Assembly (NCBI GenBank): GCA_964504135.1
Contig: CAZDCW010000023.1
Coordinates: 1 to 22,861 of the forward strand
Reading direction: 5' to 3'
Length of the DNA: 22,861 nt
DNA from: JACPTG01 sp964504135
Lineage (GTDB): Archaea; Nanobdellota; Nanobdellia; Woesearchaeales; UBA10216
Part shown: piece by piece, positions 6,876 through 14,400 of the stretch
Position numbering within the stretch: position 1 is the stretch's first letter
How the letters are laid out: every line of letters starts with the position of its first letter
Notes under the pieces: model-generated
What the model saw: only the letters and a program-made list of their open reading frames with translations
Told to the model about the DNA's origin: nothing
The model's database searches: none
Made by a program: the position numbers and the translations under genes

Positions 6876-7421
6876 TCAACGGCTTCGGGCTTGCCTGCCA
6901 AGCGCGTACAAAAGGCCGCCCATGCTTGCTGTCACCAGACCAACCCCGAAAAAATGGAGATATAAACCCAAAAACCCTGTTTGTTGTCGGTTTATGCGCA
7001 TCAACTCAAGTCCTTCATCCACTTTTGCCCGTGCTTGCTGGATGCGCCAGTAATCTGTAATGGGCGTGTCGCTGCCTGTACCGTAGTTTGGCTGTACATC
7101 TCTTGAAATCTGTCCTGCCTCCCTGATTTTCGGCTCATCCACAAGTTCGGATATATCAGAAGTCAGGGTTAGATGCTCACCGATTTTTGCCAAATAATCG
7201 CGTTTAGTATAGCCTGAGATTATTGGATCAAGCGCAGTACCGGCTAAACCTGAGGCTTGTCTTAATTGCCACTCAACTCGCTGTCCCCTGTCTAACTGAA
7301 GCCATTGCTCTTCCCATACCTGCCCGAAGTACACCGCAGCAGCAATCTGCAGTACAGCACCCGTTGTTATGCCTAGCGCTACCCTTTCCATGCGCTCACC
7401 AAAGCTTAACCCTGCTGCCAT
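6876..7421 (-). CDS. membrane protein of unknown function with two terminal helices
   Basis: A 181-residue protein I do not recognise. One membrane helix lies near the N-terminus (VALGITTGAVLQIAAAVYFG, about 13-32) and one at the C-terminus (FFGVGLVTASMGGLLYALG, about 157-175). A hydrophilic, mostly helical loop of roughly 115 residues separates them, so both ends should face the same side. The open frame extends to 7481, but TATA-like tatttaaat at 7442-7450 sits about 25 bases upstream of the ATG at 7421, which I use. It is codirectional with the TadC-like gene but has a separate promoter. Confidence 0.65.
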   Translation of the reverse strand: MAAGLSFGERMERVALGITTGAVLQIAAAVYFGQVWEEQWLQLDRGQRVEWQLRQASGLAGTALDPIISGYTKRDYLAKIGEHLTLTSDISELVDEPKIREAGQISRDVQPNYGTGSDTPITDYWRIQQARAKVDEGLELMRINRQQTGFLGLYLHFFGVGLVTASMGGLLYALGRQARSR

Positions 7422-7441
7422 TTTAACCACTAACAAGTAAC

Positions 7442-7450
7442 TATTTAAAT
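7442..7450 (-). promoter_or_regulatory. TATA box for the two-TM protein
   Basis: The minus-strand ATTTAAATA is centred about 25 bases before the ATG at 7421 and decides that start. Confidence 0.6.
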
Positions 7451-7470
7451 ACTTTTCGCATGCCTTTACC

Positions 7471-7671
7471 TTAATGCTCAATGATTATCCTGTTTCTGCC
7501 CTCAGGGTACACCCTGACCTCTGCCCCCTTCCTCAATCCTGCGAATTCAGCTATCCTTTTGCTTATCCTGACGTCAATGGAATTCTGCTCACTAAAGAAG
7601 GTTTCATTGCAGTCCGAACAGACCTCCGCATCAACTTTGCCTATCAGAGCCCCGTAAGGCTTGACATCCAC
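7471..7671 (-). CDS. SpoVT/AbrB-like swapped-hairpin protein with a CxxC N-terminus
   Basis: A 66-residue protein. The N-terminal part, KPYGALIGKVDAEVCSDCNE, holds a single CxxC (Cys18, Cys21) and may be a zinc-ribbon remnant. The C-terminal part, DVRISKRIAEFAGLRKGAEV, is the AbrB/MazE swapped-hairpin DNA-binding pattern. As I recall, archaeal relatives have a longer linker between the CxxC segment and the AbrB hairpin, so this copy may carry an internal deletion. The start is a GTG immediately after an in-frame TAG, and no TATA box sits at the usual distance, so the 5' end could be damaged. It is divergent from the RHH gene at 7831. Transcriptional regulator or orphan antitoxin is the likely role. 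Confidence 0.65.
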   Translation of the reverse strand: MDVKPYGALIGKVDAEVCSDCNETFFSEQNSIDVRISKRIAEFAGLRKGAEVRVYPEGRNRIIIEH

Positions 7672-7763
7672 CTATGTAGCATTTTTTGTTCATCTTGGCA
7701 TCACCGTCTTGATAATGTAATTATCCACTTTTCGGCTTTTCACGCACCCGGCGGCAAAACAGG

Positions 7764-7772
7764 TATATTTAA
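7764..7772 (+). promoter_or_regulatory. TATA box for the RHH gene
   Basis: TATATTTAA predicts a transcript start near 7793, giving a leader of nearly 40 bases. This gene is unusual in the window in combining a clear TATA box with a strong Shine-Dalgarno on a true leader. Confidence 0.5.
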
Positions 7773-7777
7773 GTTTC

Positions 7778-7800
7778 AATTGCAAGGAGGAGAATTGCAA
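7778..7800 (+). promoter_or_regulatory. direct AATTGCAA repeats over the predicted transcript start
   Basis: AATTGCAA occurs at 7778-7785 and again at 7793-7800, 15 bases apart, between the TATA box and the ribosome binding site of the RHH gene. Each contains the palindrome TTGCAA. Paired short sites of this kind suit ribbon-helix-helix repressors, so autoregulation is a reasonable inference. Confidence 0.4.
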
Positions 7801-7813
7801 ATACATATATCAT

Positions 7814-7820
7814 AAGGAGG
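7814..7820 (+). promoter_or_regulatory. strong Shine-Dalgarno of the RHH gene
   Basis: AAGGAGG, followed by ATGAT, lies ten bases before the ATG at 7831 and fixes that start. A second AAGGAGG at 7784-7790 has no start codon at a useful distance. Confidence 0.7.
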
Positions 7821-7830
7821 ATGATGCAAA

Positions 7831-8091
7831 ATGCCATACGCTAGCGTGTTGAACAAAGAAGTGTTTGAGCTGGCCAAAAGGCCGCCTGAGCTTATGCCTG
7901 AGCCCTTCCTGGCCCTGGAGGAGTATGACAGGACTGGAAGGCTGAGGAAGTGGGGCGCAAAGACAAGGGCTAACTTCACCCTCAGCGTGGATACGCTGCG
8001 CAGCCTCAGGAGGCATTGCGGGGAGGGAGGGCTAAAGATGAGCCCTTTTGTGGAGGAGCTGATAAGGAAGGAATTGGCCCGCTTATCGTAA
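7831..8091 (+). CDS. ribbon-helix-helix (CopG-like) DNA-binding protein
   Basis: An 86-residue protein. The N-terminal half is a Pro/Glu-rich segment (residues 17-35). The C-terminal half fits ribbon-helix-helix: a beta strand RANFTLSVDTLRSLRRHCG (about 46-64), a loop, then SPFVEELIRKELARL. This fold dimerises through the strand and usually acts as an autorepressor or antitoxin. No toxin gene follows: the next gene, 46 bases downstream, has its own TATA box. It is divergent from the AbrB-like gene, so the two regulators share a 159-base intergenic region. Confidence 0.72.
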   Translation: MPYASVLNKEVFELAKRPPELMPEPFLALEEYDRTGRLRKWGAKTRANFTLSVDTLRSLRRHCGEGGLKMSPFVEELIRKELARLS

Positions 8092-8106
8092 GCAAGTTTC
8101 AAAGAC

Positions 8107-8114
8107 TTTAAATA
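8107..8114 (+). promoter_or_regulatory. TATA box for the 8138-9032 cassette
   Basis: TTTAAATA is centred about 27 bases upstream of the ATG at 8138. It is the only TATA box seen for the three overlapping genes. Confidence 0.6.
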
Positions 8115-8137
8115 TCAGGCTTACTTTTTCATAAAGG

Positions 8138-8446
8138 ATGGCTCTTAAGAAGATTCCAGGCAGTTATGTATTGGAAGGCGTTAATGTGAAGGAGTTTATT
8201 AAGCCAAAATTTCTTGATTCCCTTAAAGTTCAAAATGGCGAGTTAATGCCTGTTTCAATTGTATTTGCATTTGAACACGAAATAGAAGGAAAAGAAGGAA
8301 AGCATAAACACTCAGATTTTGCAACATTGGGGCACGAAAACAGTTTGGATGTTAAAGATAACAGAGTTTCTGTAAAGTCTGATGATACAGAGTTTTTAGA
8401 GAAATTAATTGGAATTATTGAGCGGTTCAAAGAAGATGGAAGCTGA
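8138..8446 (+). CDS. hypothetical protein, first gene of an AT-rich three-gene cassette
   Basis: A 102-residue soluble protein I do not recognise. It has mixed alpha/beta character with a His/Lys-rich middle (EHEIEGKEGKHKHSDFATLGHE, about 46-67) and an acidic/basic helical C-terminus (DDTEFLEKLIGIIERFKEDG). No signal peptide or membrane helix is visible. Base composition is clearly more AT-rich than the flanking housekeeping genes. It shares one promoter with the next two genes, and its stop overlaps the start of the next by 11 bases, so the three are probably one translationally coupled unit. Confidence 0.65.
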   Translation: MALKKIPGSYVLEGVNVKEFIKPKFLDSLKVQNGELMPVSIVFAFEHEIEGKEGKHKHSDFATLGHENSLDVKDNRVSVKSDDTEFLEKLIGIIERFKEDGS

Positions 8447-8809
8447 ACACACTGCACACAGTTTGGATTTTGAAGAGATGGGAGGGGATGGGCGAATCGT
8501 AGTCAGATTCGAAGCGCGGTCAATTAGGATACCCTTCAACTTAAAGGAATCTAAAGATAAAATGTTCTTTGAAATGTTCATGAAATTAAAGCAGGAGATA
8601 GAAGACTTAAAAAAGAGGGAACGGTTGTTAGAATCATACCTGCCGAGAGAAATTTCTGATGAGGAAGCTCAGAGTGATGTGATTCGTTTTTTGAAAACTA
8701 AAAAACTGATATTCTGGATATAACTGCAAATCTAAGTTTGCCTGCCGACCAAGTGGAAAGAATTCTGGAAATCTTAGATAAAGAGGGAGTCGTCAAAATC
8801 AATGGCTAA
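8436..8809 (+). pseudogene. coiled-coil plus winged-helix-like protein split by a -1 shift at an A6 run
   Basis: The first frame runs from the ATG at 8436 through an acidic/basic coiled-coil segment (KLKQEIEDLKKRERLLESYL) to EEAQSDVIRFLKTKK and stops after a short tail at 8723. The segment from 8708 to 8809 in the -1 frame reads DILDITANLSLPADQVERIL and then EILDKEGVVKING, a convincing second half of a winged helix. Adding one A to, or slipping -1 on, the A6 run at 8700-8705 joins them as FLKTKKTDILDITANL, about 124 residues. The downstream frame ends with a TAA that overlaps the ATG of the next gene (ATGGCTAA), as expected for a real 3' end. It may be a sequencing error, a recent mutation or programmed slippage. 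A longer start at 8409 overlaps the upstream gene further and is less likely. Confidence 0.72.
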
Positions 8810-9032
8810 AATAATTCCAATCCCGGTTAAAACTTTTCCAGATGGAAGTAACTGGTTGATTTTATCTGATATGTTAGGAAAGAGAGTTATTATAAGGGCG
8901 CACGAAATCGATCTAAAACAAAATGTTCAGGATTATGATGCCCATCATTGCCCTGAAGCCCACGCAAAATCAAGTGTTAAATGCAGACCAAAAGGGGACA
9001 TAGATATAACCGATAAGATACAAAATTACTAA
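8802..9032 (+). CDS. hypothetical protein, third gene of the cassette
   Basis: A 76-residue protein I do not recognise. The N-terminal half looks like a small beta-rich domain (KIIPIPVKTFPDGSNWLIL then GKRVIIRAHEID). The C-terminal half has a His/Cys cluster (HHCPEAHAKSSVKC, residues about 48-61) that could bind a metal. Its ATG overlaps the stop codon of the frameshifted gene by eight bases. It ends 22 bases before the convergent stop of the large TadC gene. Function unknown. Confidence 0.6.
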   Translation: MAKIIPIPVKTFPDGSNWLILSDMLGKRVIIRAHEIDLKQNVQDYDAHHCPEAHAKSSVKCRPKGDIDITDKIQNY

Positions 9033-9054
9033 TTCCTTTTATGGACGATGCCCC

Positions 9055-11214
9055 TCACGCCTCCGGCTGGTTTACCTGGAGGAAGAGGAGGAATGCCGCG
9101 TTCAGCACTGGTATGAGCACGTATGCGCCCAGGGCCATTATCACGTCCACGCCCAGCCCGCCTATTTTTCCGCCGAGGATATTCACGAGCGCCAGGGCTG
9201 CCACGAAGAATAACGGGGCTGCTATGAGCAGTCCTGTGTAGATGTCTGAGTAGGTTGCGATGCTCTGGTTGTACCGCTGCCTTTCAAGCTGGTAGACGAG
9301 AGTTGCCTCGTCAGCCTTCTGCCTGAGGAAGCTTTCAAGGTTGCCTCCTGTCTCTATGGTGCTTACCATTCCGTCCATGAAGTCTTTCATCGCAGGGCTT
9401 GGGGTTGTGGTTGCAACCGACCTCATGGCGGTGAGGAGGTCGTATCCGAATATGTTTATGAAGTCAACAATCTTTTTTATCTCAACAGCCACCTCACCGT
9501 ATTCTTCAGAGGCGGATATCAGCTCAAACATTACCGACGGCGGAACTCCGGATGTGGCGACCGCCGCCATGTGGTTTATTGCGAACGGCATGTTGGTTGT
9601 TATGCTCCTTCTTCGCTCCTTGATTCGCATGAACGGGTATGCGTAGAACATTGCAGCGCACATCACGCCTGCCAGGGCTCCGAAGAGCAGCGCGCGGAAC
9701 ACTATCTCATATATGGCGTAGTTGAGGATGAAGAAGACAGGCATCAGGATTATTGTGGATGCAAGCGCCACTGTTATTGTTGAGAGCAGCATTATGTTCA
9801 CGTAGGTGTTGCTCAGTATCCTTATGTTTGCCGCCCTCAGGGCGTTGTACAGGTATCCGAAGAATTCAGGGAACTTATCCACCAGGTAGAGGCTTAGCCT
9901 TTTTACCGCTATGTTGGCTATTATGCCTATTGTTGAGCCCTTGTACGCCTGCTTTTTCTGCGCCTCCAGTATCTTTTTGATGCGCTTTGCCTCCTTCACA
10001 AGCAGCGTCGCCTCTGCCGGGCCTATCTTCTCTTCAGCCGCGAGCCTTTCCCTCATTTCCATCAGCCTTCGCATCTGCGCAGGAACAGATGTCTTTTCTC
10101 CTATTACGCCGCCGCGCTTTCTCTGGAGCCTTCCCAGAAGCTCCTTCCTGAATGCCTCCCTGATGACTCTTGCCCCTGAAAACCAGCCAACCACAGCTCC
10201 CTTTCCTTCTGCCTTGGCCTCGGCTTCCTGGCCTCCTCCCCTTTCCATTCCCACTATTTCCTCTGTGAATATGTCGCCTCTCCGTGGCTGTATTGCCCTT
10301 CTCATCCTTTCCATGAATGAGACTGCGTGGCTGTGCGGGCCCTCACGCCGGGCTGGCTGCCTTGGCTTAAAGCGTTGAAGAACCATGGTGAAAATGCCTT
10401 GTGATGGCCTGGCCTGGCCTTTGGCCGGAATGGCCTTTGCGGGCTTTGCTATTGTGAGAGCTGCAGGTTTAGCCGCCTCTGGCTGACCTGGCTGTTTGGT
10501 TGGCTGAGCCGCTTGCTTGGAAACAGGCTTCACAGCGGTTGCAGATGGCTCAGGCGCAATTCTCGGCTTTCCAAAAGGCAGCCGTATCCGTGGTATCTGG
10601 AGCGGCTGGTTTGCTGCTTCCAGGAATTTTTCAAGGAATCTTTTAGCTTGGGGCATGGCGGGTGTTGCTGCCTGCCTTGGCTTCTGCTCATAGCTGGCAA
10701 TCCTTTTCTTCAGCTCTGCCACCTTTGGCTCAAGCGCTATTTTTTGCGTTGCCTGCTTTGAAGGCGCTGGCTTTGCAGGCATGGCCGTGGCCTGGATGAT
10801 TTCCAGCTCAGAGTCAAGGTCAAACACTTTTACCTTTGGCTGCAGCAGCCTGGCAGGGTTTGGAATCCTTAGCTGGAAGGTCGGCTTTGCCTTTGCGGCA
10901 GGGCTGGCAATCCTTAACCCTTTGCAGGAGTCATCCTTCTGGACAAGATAAAATGTCTCGGAGAGGAGGAATTCAATCCTTTTGAGGAGCCAGTAAATGT
11001 ATGAATTGTAGTAATTAGTCCACTGCTCCTCATCCCTGTCTTTCAGAAGCTCCCTGAGCCTTCGCTGGTACTCAAGGTATCCGAACTTTTTGGCCTGGTA
11101 CTGCCTGTAAAGGTTTTTCTTGTGGCTCAGCAGGTTTTCCTTGTAGCCCTTGTACACTTCGAGCTCCCTGGCGAGCTCTGCTGCCTCCCTGAGAAGCTCT
11201 TTTGCATCAGGCAT
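9055..11214 (-). CDS. large TadC/GspF-like pilus platform protein with a long cytoplasmic N-terminus
   Basis: A 719-residue protein, last gene of the pilus operon. Residues 1-95 are helical and charged (coiled-coil-like). Residues about 105-330 are low complexity, rich in Ala, Pro, Lys and Gln, and probably disordered. About 375-425 is helical again. The platform part follows: membrane helices near 470-500 and 503-527, a GspF domain at about 540-645 (NMPFAINHMAAVATSGVPPS, then ETGGNLESFLRQKADEA), and two C-terminal helices near 660-681 and 690-712. The family anchors the assembly ATPase and drives pilin extraction. Typical TadC proteins are about 300 residues, so the extra 430 are unusual. 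Its ATG follows the stop of the coiled-coil gene by one base, so coupling is likely. Confidence 0.88.
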   Translation of the reverse strand: MPDAKELLREAAELARELEVYKGYKENLLSHKKNLYRQYQAKKFGYLEYQRRLRELLKDRDEEQWTNYYNSYIYWLLKRIEFLLSETFYLVQKDDSCKGLRIASPAAKAKPTFQLRIPNPARLLQPKVKVFDLDSELEIIQATAMPAKPAPSKQATQKIALEPKVAELKKRIASYEQKPRQAATPAMPQAKRFLEKFLEAANQPLQIPRIRLPFGKPRIAPEPSATAVKPVSKQAAQPTKQPGQPEAAKPAALTIAKPAKAIPAKGQARPSQGIFTMVLQRFKPRQPARREGPHSHAVSFMERMRRAIQPRRGDIFTEEIVGMERGGGQEAEAKAEGKGAVVGWFSGARVIREAFRKELLGRLQRKRGGVIGEKTSVPAQMRRLMEMRERLAAEEKIGPAEATLLVKEAKRIKKILEAQKKQAYKGSTIGIIANIAVKRLSLYLVDKFPEFFGYLYNALRAANIRILSNTYVNIMLLSTITVALASTIILMPVFFILNYAIYEIVFRALLFGALAGVMCAAMFYAYPFMRIKERRRSITTNMPFAINHMAAVATSGVPPSVMFELISASEEYGEVAVEIKKIVDFINIFGYDLLTAMRSVATTTPSPAMKDFMDGMVSTIETGGNLESFLRQKADEATLVYQLERQRYNQSIATYSDIYTGLLIAAPLFFVAALALVNILGGKIGGLGVDVIMALGAYVLIPVLNAAFLLFLQVNQPEA

Positions 11215-11215
11215 C

Positions 11216-11416
11216 CTACACCCTGTTGTTCAATTGCAGCTCATTCAATTCGCGCTTGGCTTCCATCAGAGCTGACAGTATTGCTTCCCGCATTGCCTTC
11301 ATTTCCAGGATTGCAGTGTCAAGCTCCTGCTGGCCTGTCGGCCTCCTGTTTGCGATGCCTTCATAGGCTTCCACCATTCCGCTGAGCTGCCTTAGCCTGT
11401 CGTGCAAAACCGTCAT
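11216..11416 (-). CDS. small coiled-coil protein between pilus ATPase and TadC genes
   Basis: A 66-residue, almost entirely helical protein (MVEAYEGIANRR, then ELDTAILEMKAMREAILSAL and AKRELNELQL), with heptad-like spacing of hydrophobic residues. Its ATG overlaps the stop of the ATPase gene in an ATGA, and it ends one base before the TadC start. I do not recognise the family. Position between motor and platform suggests an adaptor or stabiliser; that is inference only. Confidence 0.68.
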   Translation of the reverse strand: MTVLHDRLRQLSGMVEAYEGIANRRPTGQQELDTAILEMKAMREAILSALMEAKRELNELQLNNRV

Positions 11417-14400
11417 TTTTTCCTCCTGGCTGCAATGCCCTCCTTTGGAAGCAACGCCTTCACCTTCTCCTTAACTTCCTCAGGCCTGATGGTGACCTTC
11501 TGGGATATTCCGTATTCCTTCATTACCCCCTCAGGGTCCTTGTAGTACTGGTTGACTATCCTTGTGAAGTCCTCATGGTTCAATATCCCTTTTTCCTTCA
11601 TCTTTCTGAGCAGCTCGGCCCTTATCTTAAGCTCCCGCTCAAGCTCGGCCATGGGAATTCCTGTTTTTCTGCATACCAAGCCGAGCACGTACGAGTTTCC
11701 GTTGTAACTCAGCTCATCTGTTATAGGGTTCCATTCAAACATGGTGCGGGTGTCGGCGATGCCAAGCGCCTGCTTGACCTGAATTATCTCCTTGAGGTCC
11801 TTGACCTTCCTTGTGTTCCTCTTCTGGTCCTTGATGTGGATTACGCTGCAAATGATGTCCAGGGAGTCAACGAGTGATGCAGGCAGGTTTATCGGCGGAG
11901 TTTCCAGCCTTCTGAGGACGGTTTCAACCGATGCCGCGTGGAAGGTTGAAAGCGAAGGATGACCGGAATTATGCAGGATTATTCCCGAAGCGCTTAGGAA
12001 GTTTTCCGGGCCTGGAACTGACAGGTCGTAAACCGGAATAGCATTTTCCAGTTGAACCTTTTCGACCTGTTTAACCTCGTCAATGTAAACGTCACGATGC
12101 CTGTTCTTCTCCTTCAGCCATTTTTTTCCTGCAAAGGGCCTGCGTCCTATCAGCCTGATATACTTCAGAAGCTCCTGCTTATCCTGTTCCCTGTAAACCA
12201 CCACCTCATAAATTGGCCTCCCCTGCCTTGTGGTCCCCTTCTTCAGCCTGCCAACCACGCCGTAGACAAGAAGCAACTGCTGCAGTTTGAGGGCCATCTC
12301 TTTGTTTGATGTAGTATAGCCAATGCACTTCCTCACCGCGTACCCGTCTCCGGTGAACATCCCTGAAAGGAATTGCCCTATTCTTTCCCTGGAAAGCCCG
12401 AAGATGAAGTCCGGGATATTCTTTTCTTTGGATCTTCCGCAAAGCGTTTGCAGCAGGTCAGCGTAAATTTTGTTCCCTACGGAAAGTTCTGTTGCAGTTC
12501 CGAATCCGTGAGTTTCCCTTTTCCTGGGCGTTATAGAGGTTACTTGGGCAATGCAGTCTTCCATGTCCTGAAGCACAGCAGGATTCTTGTTGTAAAGCGA
12601 GAACGAACTGTTCTTTCCCGAGGAGTTTATGGAGCCTTCTGAAATGTAATAGCCAAGAAGCCTCAGGAAGTCATCCGATACTGCTATTTCGGCCCGAATT
12701 GGTCTGCTCTTTCTAAGCATCTTAACACGCAAATTCTTCCTGTTTACATCAATTCCCGCTTCTTCCATCAGGTTGAAAAACCGATCCTGAACCATCGAGG
12801 CAGGGTTTGATTTTTTAATGTTTGAATAGTAGTCTGTTATTGAGGATACCTGGCAAACAGTTCCCGCGTCATAGTACCCCAATGAGTGTGCCGACTCTTT
12901 TACAAGTTCCGGCTCGTAGACTCTTAATTCAGGCAAAACATCAAGCAGGTTAATCGTCTTTATGTCAGCATACCCGCAGGGAATTCTTGCAGCCACCGCC
13001 AGCCTGCTTCCCGGGGTAATTTTTGATGCAGCGACCTCTTTCATTAGGCCTTCTTCAATGGTGAAAAGGGAATGGTCGGGGGTGCAGGTTATTTCCCTGC
13101 CTGTCCTTGTCTTTATCTTCATCAGCTCTTTTCTTGCAGGATGCCTTATATGCGCGGCTATAGGCATTACCACTGGCTTGCAGGCCTTTTTGTCAAAGGC
13201 TACAGTAAAGCAGTTTTCCACATCCTCGATTTTTTCTATTTCGATCATCTTAGGCTTTCCATCCTTTATCACCATGACCTTTTCATAGCCAGGTATGGAC
13301 GCCATGCCCTGAAAAAGCACGTAAGTTTCCTTGCCCCTGACTTCCCCAACAACCACATAGTCGGGGTTCTGCCTGAACGTCTCCTTCAGCAAATCGAACA
13401 GCGTGACTTCCCCGTACTGCCTGCCAAGGAGGTTGGGGATTCCGAAGCCAGTCCTTGAGACTGACGGTATCCAGTTTTCGTGGGCTATGCTCAACTCCCG
13501 GGTATCCTCAATTGAGACTATCCTCGCCTCTGAGGGTATGAACTGCAGCACTGCGTTGAGCATCGTCGTCTTTCCCGAGGCGGTCTCGCCAATTATCATT
13601 ATGTTGAACTTGTGCTCCACTGCAAGCCAGAAGTACGCGAATAATTCAGCGTTGGCCGTCTCATAGCCCATCATGTGTATTGGCGTCAGCGGCTCCCTGG
13701 TGAACTTCCTTATCGTGAAAGTGGGGCCGTGCGTTGTAACGTCGCTTGTATAGGTGGCGTTAACTCTGGACCCGTCCGGAAGAGTGCCATCCAGCAGCGG
13801 CTTTGCGAAGCTTACATACCTTCCTGTCTTCTGCGCCAGCTTTTCCACAAAGTCAACCAGCTTTCCTGGCTCCTGGAAGCTGATGTTGGTCCGAAGGTTC
13901 TGGTAGCGCCTGTGGACTATGTATACAGGGCTTCCAACGCCGTTGCATTCTATGTCCTCTATGTAGTAGTCGTTGAGCATCGGCTCAATTTCATTCAGGC
14001 CTACAAAGTCGCGGTAGAGGTAGTACATTATCTTGAGGTAGGATTTCCTTGACACCTTGGCCCCGAGCTCCAGCAGGATTGACTGCACGTTCTTCTCCAG
14101 GTACTTTATCAGGACGTTTGACTTGGTCGCATGGGCAAAGCTTATGTTTATCATTTCCTCCAGGCCTAGCTGGATTAGCTTCAGCAGCTCCAGCTCCTCA
14201 TCTGTCAGCTGGTATTCCTCAACATCGTACATCAGCTCCTTCTTTTCATCATCCCAGTAAATGTGGGCAAAGGCGTAGGGCGGCATAAGCGGGTACCGGA
14301 TGTCTATCTGCGTCTTGTACTTGATGTCAGGCAGCGTGAACAGCCTTGGCCTGAGGTCTATGGCGAAGGGTGGCATCTCTTCCCCTTTTTCAGGCATGCC

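Noticed and set aside
8697..8708. Classical X-XXY-YYZ slippery heptamer at the A6 run
   Set aside because: The heptamer AAAAAAC exists, but it is not in the zero-frame phase needed for simultaneous two-tRNA slippage. Only single-tRNA slip or an indel fits.
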